Shown here one piece after another: positions 23,824-32,510 of a DNA stretch of 40,240 nucleotides. The stretch spans positions 1 to 40,240 of the forward strand of contig JBLHKS010000046.1 in NCBI GenBank assembly GCA_047620505.1. The letters run 5' to 3'. Made by a program: the position numbers and the translations under genes. Positions within the stretch are counted from its first letter, which is position 1; each line of letters opens with the position of its first letter. The notes under the pieces were generated by a model. It did no database searches. It was not told where the DNA came from and worked only from the letters and a program-made list of their open reading frames with translations. This DNA is from JBLHKS01 sp047620505 (GTDB lineage Bacteria > Verrucomicrobiota > Verrucomicrobiia > Verrucomicrobiales > DEV007).

Positions 23824-25398
23824 TTAGTTTCCAAAGATACCTTTAAGCAGGTCTTTGGCCAAATCTTCGACCTTGTTTTCCAAATCCGCGCCTTCCGGAT
23901 CGATCAGGAGTTTGAGAAGGTCTTCTCCAACGTCTCCGGCGGCTCCCTGAACAGCTGCGATGAGCTGCTCATCAAGATCGTGACGCGGCTCGGCGACGGT
24001 TCCTTTGATCTTAATCTTCGTCCAATGGTGGTTGTCTCGGACGTCCTTGAACAGCTTAGCTTGAAGATAATCTGCCAGCTGGAATCTGAAAACTCCGGGC
24101 ACGACTCCAAAATTGAGCTCGCCGTCGAGCCGCTCGCCCTCTTCGACACCGAGCGATCCTTGCAATCGGCCAAGCCCATCCGACTGCAGGAAAATATCGT
24201 GAATCAGCAGCTGCTCGTTGTTTCGCGAGAAATTCGCGCTCGCCGTGTTCAACGCGATGCGGCGGAATCGCTCAGTTTTTGTGGCTTCGGCGAGCGTATC
24301 GAGAGCGGGAATCGCCTGAATCACTCCCTGATTGATTTCGATATTGCCGTGGGTCTGGGTGTTGTCGAAGTCGCCCTCAATCGTGGCCCGGACGTCCGCG
24401 GTGCCCAGAAATCGCTTCTGCCAGTCTTCCGGAATGAACTGGTGAAGGTCGACGCCCAACAGATTTGCCGTCAGATTCAAATCCGACTCATCGCCCAGCG
24501 TCATTTCGCCGTTCATATCTAAAGTGCCGCCCAAGGTCGTCGCGGCGCCGTGGTCCACGAAGAATTCCTTCGATTTGGGGTTGCAGCGGAAGTTCAGTTT
24601 TTGCACCTCGAGTCTCGGAAGACCGGCGATATCGATATAACCGTTCGGCTGAGCAGGCCCGAGAGTCATTTCCGCTGGACTAACGATCTTGTAAACATCG
24701 TCGGCACCAGCTGGGCTGATGAGCAGCGACATTCCGGCCACGCGATGAGACTTTCCGGCATCTCGCCACAGCAGATCAACGCCCCTGACGTGAATGTTGT
24801 CGAATTCGACATCCTGAGGAAGCAATCTTTCCAGCAGGCTGCGCTTTTTCGGGGCCGCACTCTCCGGCTTCGGCTCTGGTTCCGGAGCGACCGCAACCGC
24901 AGGCCCGGTGGCTCGAGACTGGGCTGCCTCCCAGGTTCCAGGCTGACGTTTTTCGTCAAATTCGAATTCGAGCTTGTTGACGACGATGGACGGGATTTTC
25001 CAGGCACCATCGCGAATGCATTCTCGAATGTGGCCGAGCGTGAGCTGGAAATTCGCCTCAAAACCGTGAATTCGTAGCGTGGAAAACGCAGAATCTTCGT
25101 AGCCAGTTGCCTCGAAATTTCGAACGAAAACCGAAGAAGCCTGCCCATTCCAGCTGACCTGTTCCAGCGTAGCGTCTGCTCTCAGAACTTTGGAAGCCTC
25201 CCCCGCGATGAGAGTGTTGAAATCTTCGCTCTGAAGATATTTTTTGATCGCCCCGAGAGCGATGAACCAGCCAAAAATCAACGAGAGTACGAAGAGACAA
25301 ACACCGATGATGGAACCGGTTAGCATCGGTTTCATCAGGCTGAAGCCTCCCGACGATTTAGGGGGGCGAGAGCGAGTTTTTTTACGGGCGCGAGGCAT
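23824..25398 (-). CDS. AsmA-like membrane-anchored protein, paralogue 2
   Basis: 524 residues from ATG 25398, which gives a basic start MPRARKKTRSRPPK and one membrane segment (about 30-50, IIGVCLFVLSLIFGWFIALG). Longer in-frame extensions run into the region upstream of the divergent SDR gene and are not convincing. The periplasmic part is beta-rich with strands such as NLTANLLGVDLHQFIP, LGTADVRATIEGDF and LDGELNFGVVPGVF, a pattern seen in AsmA-like and DUF3971-type envelope proteins. It is paralogous to the downstream gene and probably in the same transcript. Likely role in envelope lipid or outer-membrane assembly, by analogy only. An AGCAGCTGCT palindrome encodes NEQLLIHD. Confidence 0.65.
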   Translation of the reverse strand: MPRARKKTRSRPPKSSGGFSLMKPMLTGSIIGVCLFVLSLIFGWFIALGAIKKYLQSEDFNTLIAGEASKVLRADATLEQVSWNGQASSVFVRNFEATGYEDSAFSTLRIHGFEANFQLTLGHIRECIRDGAWKIPSIVVNKLEFEFDEKRQPGTWEAAQSRATGPAVAVAPEPEPKPESAAPKKRSLLERLLPQDVEFDNIHVRGVDLLWRDAGKSHRVAGMSLLISPAGADDVYKIVSPAEMTLGPAQPNGYIDIAGLPRLEVQKLNFRCNPKSKEFFVDHGAATTLGGTLDMNGEMTLGDESDLNLTANLLGVDLHQFIPEDWQKRFLGTADVRATIEGDFDNTQTHGNIEINQGVIQAIPALDTLAEATKTERFRRIALNTASANFSRNNEQLLIHDIFLQSDGLGRLQGSLGVEEGERLDGELNFGVVPGVFRFQLADYLQAKLFKDVRDNHHWTKIKIKGTVAEPRHDLDEQLIAAVQGAAGDVGEDLLKLLIDPEGADLENKVEDLAKDLLKGIFGN

Positions 25399-25507
25399 GG
25401 TGTCGGGTGGGTCAAATGGGAGACTCTTCACCAGAGCGCAAAATCCGAAAAAACCAACCTGAATAGGGACGTTGACTCGGCTGGTCGCCCGAGGCTTAGA
25501 TGACGAA

Positions 25508-26299
25508 ATGATCATCAATCTCGAAAACAAAATTGCGCTCGTTACCGGCGGCGGGCGCGGGATCGGAAAAGGCTGTGCTTTGGCGCTGGCGCGTGCAGGC
25601 ACTGACATCGTGCTCAACGATCGGCCGGGAAGCCCGGATCTCGCTGGCGCGGCGGAGGAAATCCGGGCTGTGGGTCGCAAGTGCTGGCCGATCGAGTCGG
25701 ACGCGTTTTCGCGAGAGGGCTGCGAGCAGCTGCTGGCTGCTGCGATCGAGGAAGCGGGTCGAATCGATATTCTCGTCAGCAATCCAGCGTTCAGTCGGCG
25801 CGGCGATTTTATCGACTACGATCCGGAGCTGTTCGATCGCACGATTCAGGGCACTCTCACTGCCGGATTTCACATGAGCCAGCTCACTGCGCGTCATTTC
25901 ATCGAGCGCGGTCAGGGCGGCAAAATCGTTTTCATCTCCAGTGTTCACAGCGAGTGGCCGCTTTCCAGAGCAGTCGCTTACAACGCGGCGAAGGCCGGCT
26001 TGAATCACCTGACGCGGACCATCGCAGTCGAGTTAATGGAGCACAGGATCAACGTCAACGCTGTCGCCCCAGGTTGGATCGATACGCCGGGCGAGCGCGA
26101 CACTTTTTCGGAAGAAGTGATGCAAGAGCAGGGCTCGAAGCTCCCCTGGGGTCGGCTCGGACTGCCCGAAGACATCGGAAACTCGGCTACCTTTCTCTGC
26201 TCAGATGCCGCCGACTACATCACTGGGGTCATTTTGACTGTGGACGGCGGAATTCGATATGGAGATTGTCTGCCGTCGGAGCGGCCGCAGGAAGTTTGA
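25508..26299 (+). CDS. Short-chain dehydrogenase/reductase (SDR)
   Basis: 263 residues from ATG 25508; an upstream TTG would add 12 residues without family support. Classical SDR motifs: cofactor loop TGGGRGIG (13-20), catalytic Ser (ISS, about 144-145), YNAAK with Tyr158 and Lys162, and the C-terminal ITGVILTVDGG signature. The usual NNAG motif is replaced by SNPAF (91-95), a mild oddity. A cytoplasmic NAD(P)-dependent oxidoreductase; the wording is close to glucose 1-dehydrogenase or 3-oxoacyl-reductase types, but the substrate is open. It is divergent from the AsmA-like pair, with 109 bases between starts, and lies 53 bases before the DUF1501 gene. The palindrome at 25725 encodes CEQLLAA. 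Confidence 0.9.
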   Translation: MIINLENKIALVTGGGRGIGKGCALALARAGTDIVLNDRPGSPDLAGAAEEIRAVGRKCWPIESDAFSREGCEQLLAAAIEEAGRIDILVSNPAFSRRGDFIDYDPELFDRTIQGTLTAGFHMSQLTARHFIERGQGGKIVFISSVHSEWPLSRAVAYNAAKAGLNHLTRTIAVELMEHRINVNAVAPGWIDTPGERDTFSEEVMQEQGSKLPWGRLGLPEDIGNSATFLCSDAADYITGVILTVDGGIRYGDCLPSERPQEV

Positions 26300-26352
26300 A
26301 CTGCTCTTGCATCAATTGAAAACCCCCGGCTGAAATATCAGTGCAGTAAGGA

Positions 26353-27636
26353 ATGCGACGCGACTTTATCAAACTCTGCGGACTGGCTGGCTTAGGCGTT
26401 GCGGCACCAATTGGAATGTCCACGACTGGTCGAGCTCAGACGCGCGAACTCGAACCTTACGAAGGCCCATACTACATCGTCTTCAACGCGTCCGGCGGCT
26501 GGGACACGACCTATTTGATGGATCCGAAGGGCGTCAATGAACTCAATCGGCTCTATAAAGAGGACGACATCTTGACGAAGGGTGCCCACAAGTTCGCGCC
26601 GACCGCCGCGCACATCGAGGCGGGGATGAGCAACGAGGATTTTTACGCGGAGTATGGCGAGCAGCTGCTGGTCATGAACGGGATAGATTATTCGGTCAAT
26701 AACCACTCTCCCTGCTCGCGCTACATGGCGACGGGAAAGCTCGACAGCCTCGCTTACCCGACTTTTGCGGCGCTCGTAGCGGCTTGCAAAGGCTCGGATT
26801 GTCCGTTGGCGTTCCTGACGTTTGGAAATTATTCGTCTACCGGAAATCTTGTGCCGATGGCGCGGGTTCCCTATTTGCCGACGCTGAAATTGATCGCTAA
26901 CGCTGATTTTGTGAACGGCGCGCCACAGCACCCGTATTTTGACGATTTTGTATCCGAACAAATCGAGCAGGCGCTCAAAGATCAGACGGACGCGCGGGTT
27001 GAGCAGGCGCGTTTGCCACGAATCGAGCGAGCGCAGAGCATGCTCTATTCAGCTCAGGTGAATTCCAAGGCGCTCAAGCGCGTTGTCCCGTTCATCGCGG
27101 ACCAGCCGCCGAAAGAGCGACTTCACCAACAAGCGGAAATCGCGCTCGCCTCGTTTGCGGCCGGAGTTTGCGTTTCCGCGAACCTCAGCATCGGACAATT
27201 CGATAGCCATGCGAATAACGACCGTGATCAGATGAAGTTGATCCCAGAGTTTCTCGCCGGGATCGATTACACGATCAAGCGCGCCGAAGAACTTGGAATT
27301 CGAGACAAACTCGTCGTCGTGATTCAAAGCGAAATGGGCCGCACGCCCAACTACAACAAGGGCGATGGCAAAGATCACTGGTCGATCGGTTCGATCATGT
27401 TTCTCGGCAACGGGATCACTGGGAATCGCGTTATCGGCGAAACCGACGAGGGCCAGTTTCTAACGCCGATCAATTCGCAATCGTTGAAGCTCGATCCGGA
27501 AAAAGGTGTGCGTGTCAGGCCCGAGCACATCCACGATGCGCTCCGTCGGCACGCCGGGATTGCCGATCACGAATTCAGCAAAAAATTCCCGCTGAAAGTC
27601 GAAAAAGCCGAGCAACTGCTGGGTCTCTGGGGTTGA
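26353..27636 (+). CDS. Tat-exported DUF1501 family protein
   Basis: 427 residues. The N-terminus MRRDFIKLCGLAGLGVAAP is a twin-arginine signal. The body shows DUF1501 wording: FNASGGWDTTYLMDP, YSVNNHSPCSRYMATG, QFDSHANNDRDQM and QSEMGRTPNYN with DHW soon after, a fold related to the alkaline phosphatase/sulfatase superfamily. DUF1501 proteins are abundant in PVC bacteria, usually next to a DUF1800 or DUF1553 partner; none is adjacent here. It follows the SDR gene on the same strand. Role unknown. One exact palindrome (26660, GEQLLVM) and one single-mismatch copy (27611, EQLLGL) are present. Confidence 0.88.
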   Translation: MRRDFIKLCGLAGLGVAAPIGMSTTGRAQTRELEPYEGPYYIVFNASGGWDTTYLMDPKGVNELNRLYKEDDILTKGAHKFAPTAAHIEAGMSNEDFYAEYGEQLLVMNGIDYSVNNHSPCSRYMATGKLDSLAYPTFAALVAACKGSDCPLAFLTFGNYSSTGNLVPMARVPYLPTLKLIANADFVNGAPQHPYFDDFVSEQIEQALKDQTDARVEQARLPRIERAQSMLYSAQVNSKALKRVVPFIADQPPKERLHQQAEIALASFAAGVCVSANLSIGQFDSHANNDRDQMKLIPEFLAGIDYTIKRAEELGIRDKLVVVIQSEMGRTPNYNKGDGKDHWSIGSIMFLGNGITGNRVIGETDEGQFLTPINSQSLKLDPEKGVRVRPEHIHDALRRHAGIADHEFSKKFPLKVEKAEQLLGLWG

Positions 27637-27653
27637 AAGCGGGCCAGCCAAGC

Positions 27654-28562
27654 TTATGGCTTGACGGTAGTCCCGGTGCGATCCGGATTCTCTACTTCGA
27701 CGCCCATCACCGCTTGGTGAACTCGCAAAATTTCGTTTGAGACTTCGAAGAAGGACTCCAGAAGAGCCACGTTTTCCTGTTTACCTTCGATGATCGCGTC
27801 TAAACCGGCGAGGTAGGTCTGGGCGTCGACCTGAATCGATGCCATCTGCCCCTGCGCCCGGGTGTAGGCCGCCGAAACCCGATTCCGTGCAGTGCTGACT
27901 GCGGCCACGCGGCCACGATCACGGTAGTAGGCTTCCCACTGCGACTTGTTCGACTCACGATAGTTTTTGCTGAACATCTGCTTAAACAACTTCGTTTTCT
28001 CCGCCGGACGAGAAACCTGAACCTGCATTTCCTTCGTCAAAAAGGCTTCTAGCTCAGCGAATTCGTAAAGCGGCTTTTCGTATTGCTTATGGAGATAAGC
28101 CAGCCCCTGGCCAAACGCACGAAGCTGATCGATTTCCTCTTTAACCAGTTGCTTGCCGCTCTTGATCTTGTCTTCCAGCGTCTGCAGCTGCCCCATCGTC
28201 TGGCCGCTTTCGTTGACGATCTTCGTGATCATTTCATAACTCCGCTGCATGCTCGCATCGTGCTCTTCCGTGAGCGAGACGACTCGCTGATCCCACTCTT
28301 TCTTCAGCCGATCAAGCTCAGCAGAATGATCGGAAATCATGCTCTGCATATCTTGCTGTTTGGCCTCCAAATCTTGGGTGAGGCTGGCAACCTGATTTCG
28401 CAATTTTGCGGATTCGCGCTTCGCTTTAGTGTTAGCGAAGGCCATGTAGCCAGCGCTGGCGAGTAGAATCACCAACGCGACGATGAAGCTGATCATCATG
28501 GGATCAAATCCGCGTTTTGGCGGTTTGATATCGAAGTTTTCGTAAGCGGAGTCTGGGTCCAT
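27654..28562 (-). CDS. Membrane-anchored coiled-coil protein of unknown function
   Basis: 302 residues: a short cytoplasmic start (MDPDSAYENFDIKPPKRG), one membrane segment at about 22-43 (MMISFIVALVILLASAGYM), then a long coiled coil (about 48-170, rich in Lys, Glu, Gln and Leu heptads) and a helical C-terminal part. I do not recognise a family. It converges with the DUF1501 gene, only 17 bases apart, with no strong terminator between. Upstream of its start are 69 non-coding bases before the next minus-strand gene. A structural or envelope-organising role is possible but not shown. Confidence 0.65.
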   Translation of the reverse strand: MDPDSAYENFDIKPPKRGFDPMMISFIVALVILLASAGYMAFANTKAKRESAKLRNQVASLTQDLEAKQQDMQSMISDHSAELDRLKKEWDQRVVSLTEEHDASMQRSYEMITKIVNESGQTMGQLQTLEDKIKSGKQLVKEEIDQLRAFGQGLAYLHKQYEKPLYEFAELEAFLTKEMQVQVSRPAEKTKLFKQMFSKNYRESNKSQWEAYYRDRGRVAAVSTARNRVSAAYTRAQGQMASIQVDAQTYLAGLDAIIEGKQENVALLESFFEVSNEILRVHQAVMGVEVENPDRTGTTVKP

Positions 28563-28631
28563 GAGCTTGATAAAGTTTAATTCTAGCTTTGCCTGAATTT
28601 CACCGCGTTTTTGCGAAACGCAAGCTGGCTC

Positions 28632-29150
28632 TCAATCTCCTTGGACGGTCAATTCTCCAGAATCGGTCAGCCGAATTGTGAAAGCGAGGGAGCATCGATT
28701 TTCCTCGTTTGTGAAGAAAACATGGTGCCCGGAAAAACTCGCGAAATCGTCCGCAATGTCGGTCATTTCTAAATTCGATTCGATGTGAACCCAGGTTTGA
28801 ACGACGTCGGATCGAATCAAAAACTCGGCCAGATTCTGCATCCCAAGTTCCTCGACAACCGCAGAACTAACGAAGCCGATCGATTCCCCCTCCCCTGCTC
28901 CGAGACTCGTCGCGTCGACGACATTTAGACCAGCGGGAAACGCCTCCTCGTCGCAAACAACGGCCGTCCGTGCCGGATTGAAATAGAGCAGAGGCTGGGC
29001 CGCCACCCGAAACCGTTTTACCGCTTCAACCGCAAGAAAATCAGCGTCAATCTTCGCCTTTTCGTAGCGTTTCGGAAAATCATCCGCACCCGAACCTGAG
29101 CGACGATGCTCCTCAAGCACCGAGTCATCCCTGCCTGTTGTGATCGTCAT
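28632..29150 (-). CDS. Hypothetical protein co-transcribed with nitrilase
   Basis: 172 residues from ATG 29150; this ATG overlaps the stop of the upstream nitrilase gene as ATGA, which both chooses the start and indicates coupling. No family recognised. The sequence is mixed alpha/beta, with no signal peptide or membrane segment, and has a pattern like PLLYFNPARTAVVCDEEAF and a C-terminal beta hairpin LAFTIRLTDSGELTV. Probably cytoplasmic and linked in function to the amidase or its product, but only by position. Confidence 0.6.
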   Translation of the reverse strand: MTITTGRDDSVLEEHRRSGSGADDFPKRYEKAKIDADFLAVEAVKRFRVAAQPLLYFNPARTAVVCDEEAFPAGLNVVDATSLGAGEGESIGFVSSAVVEELGMQNLAEFLIRSDVVQTWVHIESNLEMTDIADDFASFSGHHVFFTNEENRCSLAFTIRLTDSGELTVQGD

Positions 29151-29905
29151 TTTACTAAGCCAGATTCGAACCAAAGAACCTCATCCGCGTTCACGCCGAA
29201 AGGACCAGTCAATACCTCCTCGCCAGATTCAAAAACAATCGAGTTTCCGATGCAAATTCGGCCCGCCCAAGGCCCCTCCTCGATCTCCCCGACATTGCTG
29301 CAGCCGGCGATCCAAATACCGCTGTCGCGGGTCACCGCTCCGTAGTTTTCACGCCAGATTCCGCCGTAGGGGCTGATGTCAGGATCAAAATCCGCGTCCA
29401 CTGCCCAGGCGCAGGGCGAGAGGATTCCTTGAACACCCGCCGCAGCCAAATCGCGACCGATCCACTGATTCTCAGCAAACCCGTCAGCACAAATTTGAAC
29501 CCCGAGTCTCCCGAATTCGGTCTCGGCGATTGCGTTAGCCTCATTTCCACAATCGTAGAGATCGTGAGCGATTTCCAACTCGTTAATTTTCCGGTGTTTC
29601 GCCAGCAGCTGCCCATCCCGGTCCAACAGAACTGCCGAGTTAAAAAGCCGTTCATCAACCCGCTCGATGAACCCAGCACAAACGTAAACCCGGCTACTGC
29701 GCGCAGCTTTCGCCAGCCGAGAAACCGTTTCCGGATCGACCTCGCCTCTTGCCGACGGATGAGTCCAACCAAAGTCCAGCGCCTCCGGCAACAGCACGAT
29801 GTCCGCTCCCAATCGCGCCACCTCGGAAATCCGCGCCCCAGCGCGCGCGAGATTTCGATCAGGACGGCCTCCTTCGACTAACATTTGTGCAAGCGCGAGT
29901 TTCAT
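29147..29905 (-). CDS. Carbon-nitrogen hydrolase (nitrilase superfamily)
   Basis: 252 residues, the normal length for a single-domain nitrilase-fold amidase. The catalytic triad is visible: Glu41 in LLPEALDFGW, a Lys in KHRKINE (about 106) and Cys139 in GVQICADGF. Such enzymes cleave amides or carbamoyl groups (omega-amidase, carbamoylputrescine amidase and similar); the substrate cannot be told. Its stop overlaps the start of the next gene by ATGA. It is divergent from the PhoD-like gene, and the two start codons are only 14 bases apart, so at least one promoter must lie within the other gene. Confidence 0.88.
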   Translation of the reverse strand: MKLALAQMLVEGGRPDRNLARAGARISEVARLGADIVLLPEALDFGWTHPSARGEVDPETVSRLAKAARSSRVYVCAGFIERVDERLFNSAVLLDRDGQLLAKHRKINELEIAHDLYDCGNEANAIAETEFGRLGVQICADGFAENQWIGRDLAAAGVQGILSPCAWAVDADFDPDISPYGGIWRENYGAVTRDSGIWIAGCSNVGEIEEGPWAGRICIGNSIVFESGEEVLTGPFGVNADEVLWFESGLVK

Positions 29906-29919
29906 GATTGAATCGTCGG

Positions 29920-31455
29920 ATGAATCCGCTTCGACTTTGCCTCACCTCGCTGTTTTTCGCCAGCATTGCCTTCGGCCAGCACGACGCCGAGCGAAATGCG
30001 ACCCAGGCCATCGCGTTGGGCGACCTCGAAAAGGCCGAGCAGCTGCTGGCGAAATCACAGCCAGACTACGTGGCCGAAGTCGAGTTTGTCCGAATGATGA
30101 TTGACCTGAAAGCGGGCGAAACTGCCGCAGCAGCGGCTCACGCCCGGACAGCGCTGGAGCGCGGGCTTTCGTTCGATCGATTTCTCGCTGGTCCACGTGA
30201 GTTGCTCGAGCCGTTTCACGGAACCGACGAATTCAAGGCAATCGCGGCTGAGCATGAAGGCTCGGCGCTTCTTCACGGCCCAATGCTCGGATCTGTGACC
30301 GGTTCAAGCGCAAGTTTCTGGGTCCGAACGGCGGGCGCTTCTACAGTCAAAATCAACACCAGCGGAGGCGTGTCCGAGGCTGTCAAAACCAGCGCGGTGA
30401 GCGACTACACCGCTGTCCTGCAAGTCAACGGGCTCGAGCCCGGAACCGAATACACTTACGAAGTTGAAATCGACGGCGAGATCGTTCCGGCTGAGTCCGA
30501 TTCGTTCTCAACGTTTCCTGAACAAGGTCAGCCCGCAAAGTTTAAAGTCGCATTCGGCGGAGGTGCTGGCTTCGTCCCAAAATGGGAATACATGTGGGAC
30601 ACGATAGGCAAGTTCGAGCCGGACGCCCTATTAATGTTAGGCGATAACGTCTATATCGATCAGCCGCAGCACACGCTTTGCCAGTACTATTGCTATTATC
30701 GTAGGCAAGCTCGGCCCGAGTGGCGAAAACTTACCGGGACTACCTCAGTTTATGCGATCTACGATGATCACGATTTTGGAACGAACGACTGCGTGCCTGG
30801 ACCGGAAATCGACACGCCCGTCTGGAAGCGCGAAGTCTGGAATATTTTCCGCCAGAACTGGGTGAATCCGGCTTACGGAGGAGGCGAAGAGCAGCCTGGA
30901 TGCTGGCAGGATTTCCAGATCGGCGATGTCCATTTTATCCTCGTCGACGGTCGGTTCTATCGAGATCGAAAAGGCAAAACAATGCTTGGGCCTGTCCAAA
31001 AAGCCTGGCTGAAAGAAACTCTCAAAAACTCGAAAGGAACCTTCAAAGTCATCGCCTCTCCCGTGCCTTGGACTGAAGGAATTAAACCCGGCAGCAAAGA
31101 TCCCTGGGACGGTTACCCAGAAGAACGTGAAGAGATTTTCTCTTTTATTGAGGAGAGCCAGATTGAAGGCGTTTTTCTCATCGCAGCCGATCGTCACCGA
31201 ACAGATTTGCGGACGACCAAGCGCGAAAACGGCTATGACCTTTACGAATTCGAAAGCTCCCGCCTAACGAATCGGCACACGCATGGAGTCATCAAAACTC
31301 CCGGCTTAATCTGGGGCTACAAAGACACTTGCTCCTTCGCTCTGATGAAATTCGATACCACTGCGGAAACGCCGGAAGTTACTTTCGAATGCATCACGAT
31401 CGACGGTGAAATCCTCCACACCTACACCCTCGGGCTCGACAAATTGAAATACTGA
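29920..31455 (+). CDS. Secreted PhoD-like phosphatase with N-terminal extension
   Basis: 511 residues from ATG 29920, which opens a signal peptide (MNPLRLCLTSLFFASIAFG); TTG 29908 would precede it by four codons. A short helical, TPR-like stretch (about 20-100, with AIALGDLEKAEQLLAK) comes first, then a fibronectin-like domain (HGPMLGSVTGSSASFWVRT ... GLEPGTEYTYEVE), then the PhoD metallophosphatase core: LMLGDNVYID, YAIYDDHDFGTND, ILVDGRFYRD and a late ADRHRTDL. PhoD enzymes are calcium/iron phosphodiesterases or phosphatases that release phosphate outside the cytoplasm. No phosphate-box promoter was recognised. The TPR-like N-terminus is unusual for the family. Palindrome at 30038 (AEQLLAK). 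Confidence 0.88.
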   Translation: MNPLRLCLTSLFFASIAFGQHDAERNATQAIALGDLEKAEQLLAKSQPDYVAEVEFVRMMIDLKAGETAAAAAHARTALERGLSFDRFLAGPRELLEPFHGTDEFKAIAAEHEGSALLHGPMLGSVTGSSASFWVRTAGASTVKINTSGGVSEAVKTSAVSDYTAVLQVNGLEPGTEYTYEVEIDGEIVPAESDSFSTFPEQGQPAKFKVAFGGGAGFVPKWEYMWDTIGKFEPDALLMLGDNVYIDQPQHTLCQYYCYYRRQARPEWRKLTGTTSVYAIYDDHDFGTNDCVPGPEIDTPVWKREVWNIFRQNWVNPAYGGGEEQPGCWQDFQIGDVHFILVDGRFYRDRKGKTMLGPVQKAWLKETLKNSKGTFKVIASPVPWTEGIKPGSKDPWDGYPEEREEIFSFIEESQIEGVFLIAADRHRTDLRTTKRENGYDLYEFESSRLTNRHTHGVIKTPGLIWGYKDTCSFALMKFDTTAETPEVTFECITIDGEILHTYTLGLDKLKY

Positions 31456-31466
31456 AGTCAGCGCGG

Positions 31467-32462
31467 CTATTTCAAAATCGGCTCGATAACGATATTGCGG
31501 TAACGCACGCTCGTGTGATCGCCTTGGAGAAAAATGGGACCTGGCGCGGTGTCGTCCGCTGAAATGCCGCCGCCGGTGCAGCCTTCGAGCGGTTGATTGT
31601 CAATCACGGTCTTCCCATTGAGTTCGACCGTGACATGACGATCGGCTAACGTCAAAACGTAGCGGTTCCACTCGCCGCCGGATTTGCCTGCGTTTTCCGT
31701 CGGCAAGATCCGCCCGAAAATCGCACCGGGGCCGGACTTGCCTTGCATCGGGCTATCGCGATCGACGACCTGCGCTTCGTACATCCCACGCAGATAAATT
31801 CCGGAATTGCTCTTCGCATCCACGTTGTATTCGATCGTCAGCCGGAAATCCTCGAACGTCTGCTCGGTGACGAGATTTCCGTATTCGCCGTAGGCGCTGA
31901 AGTCGGTTTTCGGCGTCTCGTTGACCAAAATTCCGTCTTCCGCGCGCCAGCCATTTTTCTTTTTCGGGTTCGTCAGTTTCCAACCGGCAAGACTCGTGCC
32001 GTTGAAAAGTTCAACCGGTTTACCGAACTTGAGCTTCGCCAAATCCGGACGCTTCGGCATCGGCGGCATTTTCTTTCCCGAAAGCGTCATCGTTTCTTTT
32101 GCTTCCGGCTTTCCTTCGGCAAAATGCTCGACGCTGAGTTCGAGTGCGCCGCTTTTTGCGATCTTCCCAGTAAACTCGCCCGCAAGAACACGAACGTCAT
32201 CGGCAATACCGAAAGGTCTCCACTTCCGATTCCATTTGAAGCGAAGAATCCCGCCGTCGATTCGAACTTCGCGCGCTGGCTTCGGATTTCCCACACTCCA
32301 GAGCACGCTGACGGCAAGTCCGTCATCGCCATCGCTAACCTGGAGCCAGGCTGGATTTCCGTCAGGCATTTCAAAGGCCCAACTTCCATGAAACGGGCTT
32401 TCCGCTCGAATTGATGTGCAGAGGATAAAGCCGGCGAACAAAGTCAGGATCAGTGCTTTCAT
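31467..32462 (-). CDS. Secreted DUF1080 (3-keto-disaccharide hydrolase-like) protein
   Basis: 331 residues: signal peptide (MKALILTLFAGFILCTSIRA), an N-terminal beta domain of about 120 residues, a basic proline-rich linker (KKMPPMPKRPDLAKL), then a DUF1080/LamG-like jelly roll with family motifs LFNGTSLAGWKL, GWRAEDGILVNE, FRLTIEYNVDAKSNSGIYLRG and a GPIFLQGDHTSVRYRNI ending. DUF1080 members include 3-keto-glycoside hydrolases and are very abundant in Verrucomicrobia. It converges on the PhoD-like gene (11 bases between stops) and is divergent from the double sulfatase (48 bases between starts), a plausible glycan-degradation link. No exact palindrome copy. Confidence 0.85.
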   Translation of the reverse strand: MKALILTLFAGFILCTSIRAESPFHGSWAFEMPDGNPAWLQVSDGDDGLAVSVLWSVGNPKPAREVRIDGGILRFKWNRKWRPFGIADDVRVLAGEFTGKIAKSGALELSVEHFAEGKPEAKETMTLSGKKMPPMPKRPDLAKLKFGKPVELFNGTSLAGWKLTNPKKKNGWRAEDGILVNETPKTDFSAYGEYGNLVTEQTFEDFRLTIEYNVDAKSNSGIYLRGMYEAQVVDRDSPMQGKSGPGAIFGRILPTENAGKSGGEWNRYVLTLADRHVTVELNGKTVIDNQPLEGCTGGGISADDTAPGPIFLQGDHTSVRYRNIVIEPILK

Positions 32463-32510
32463 TTGCTGCTGAATCTGAATCCCCTTCGCGAATTGGCGAG
32501 GACGAAACCT

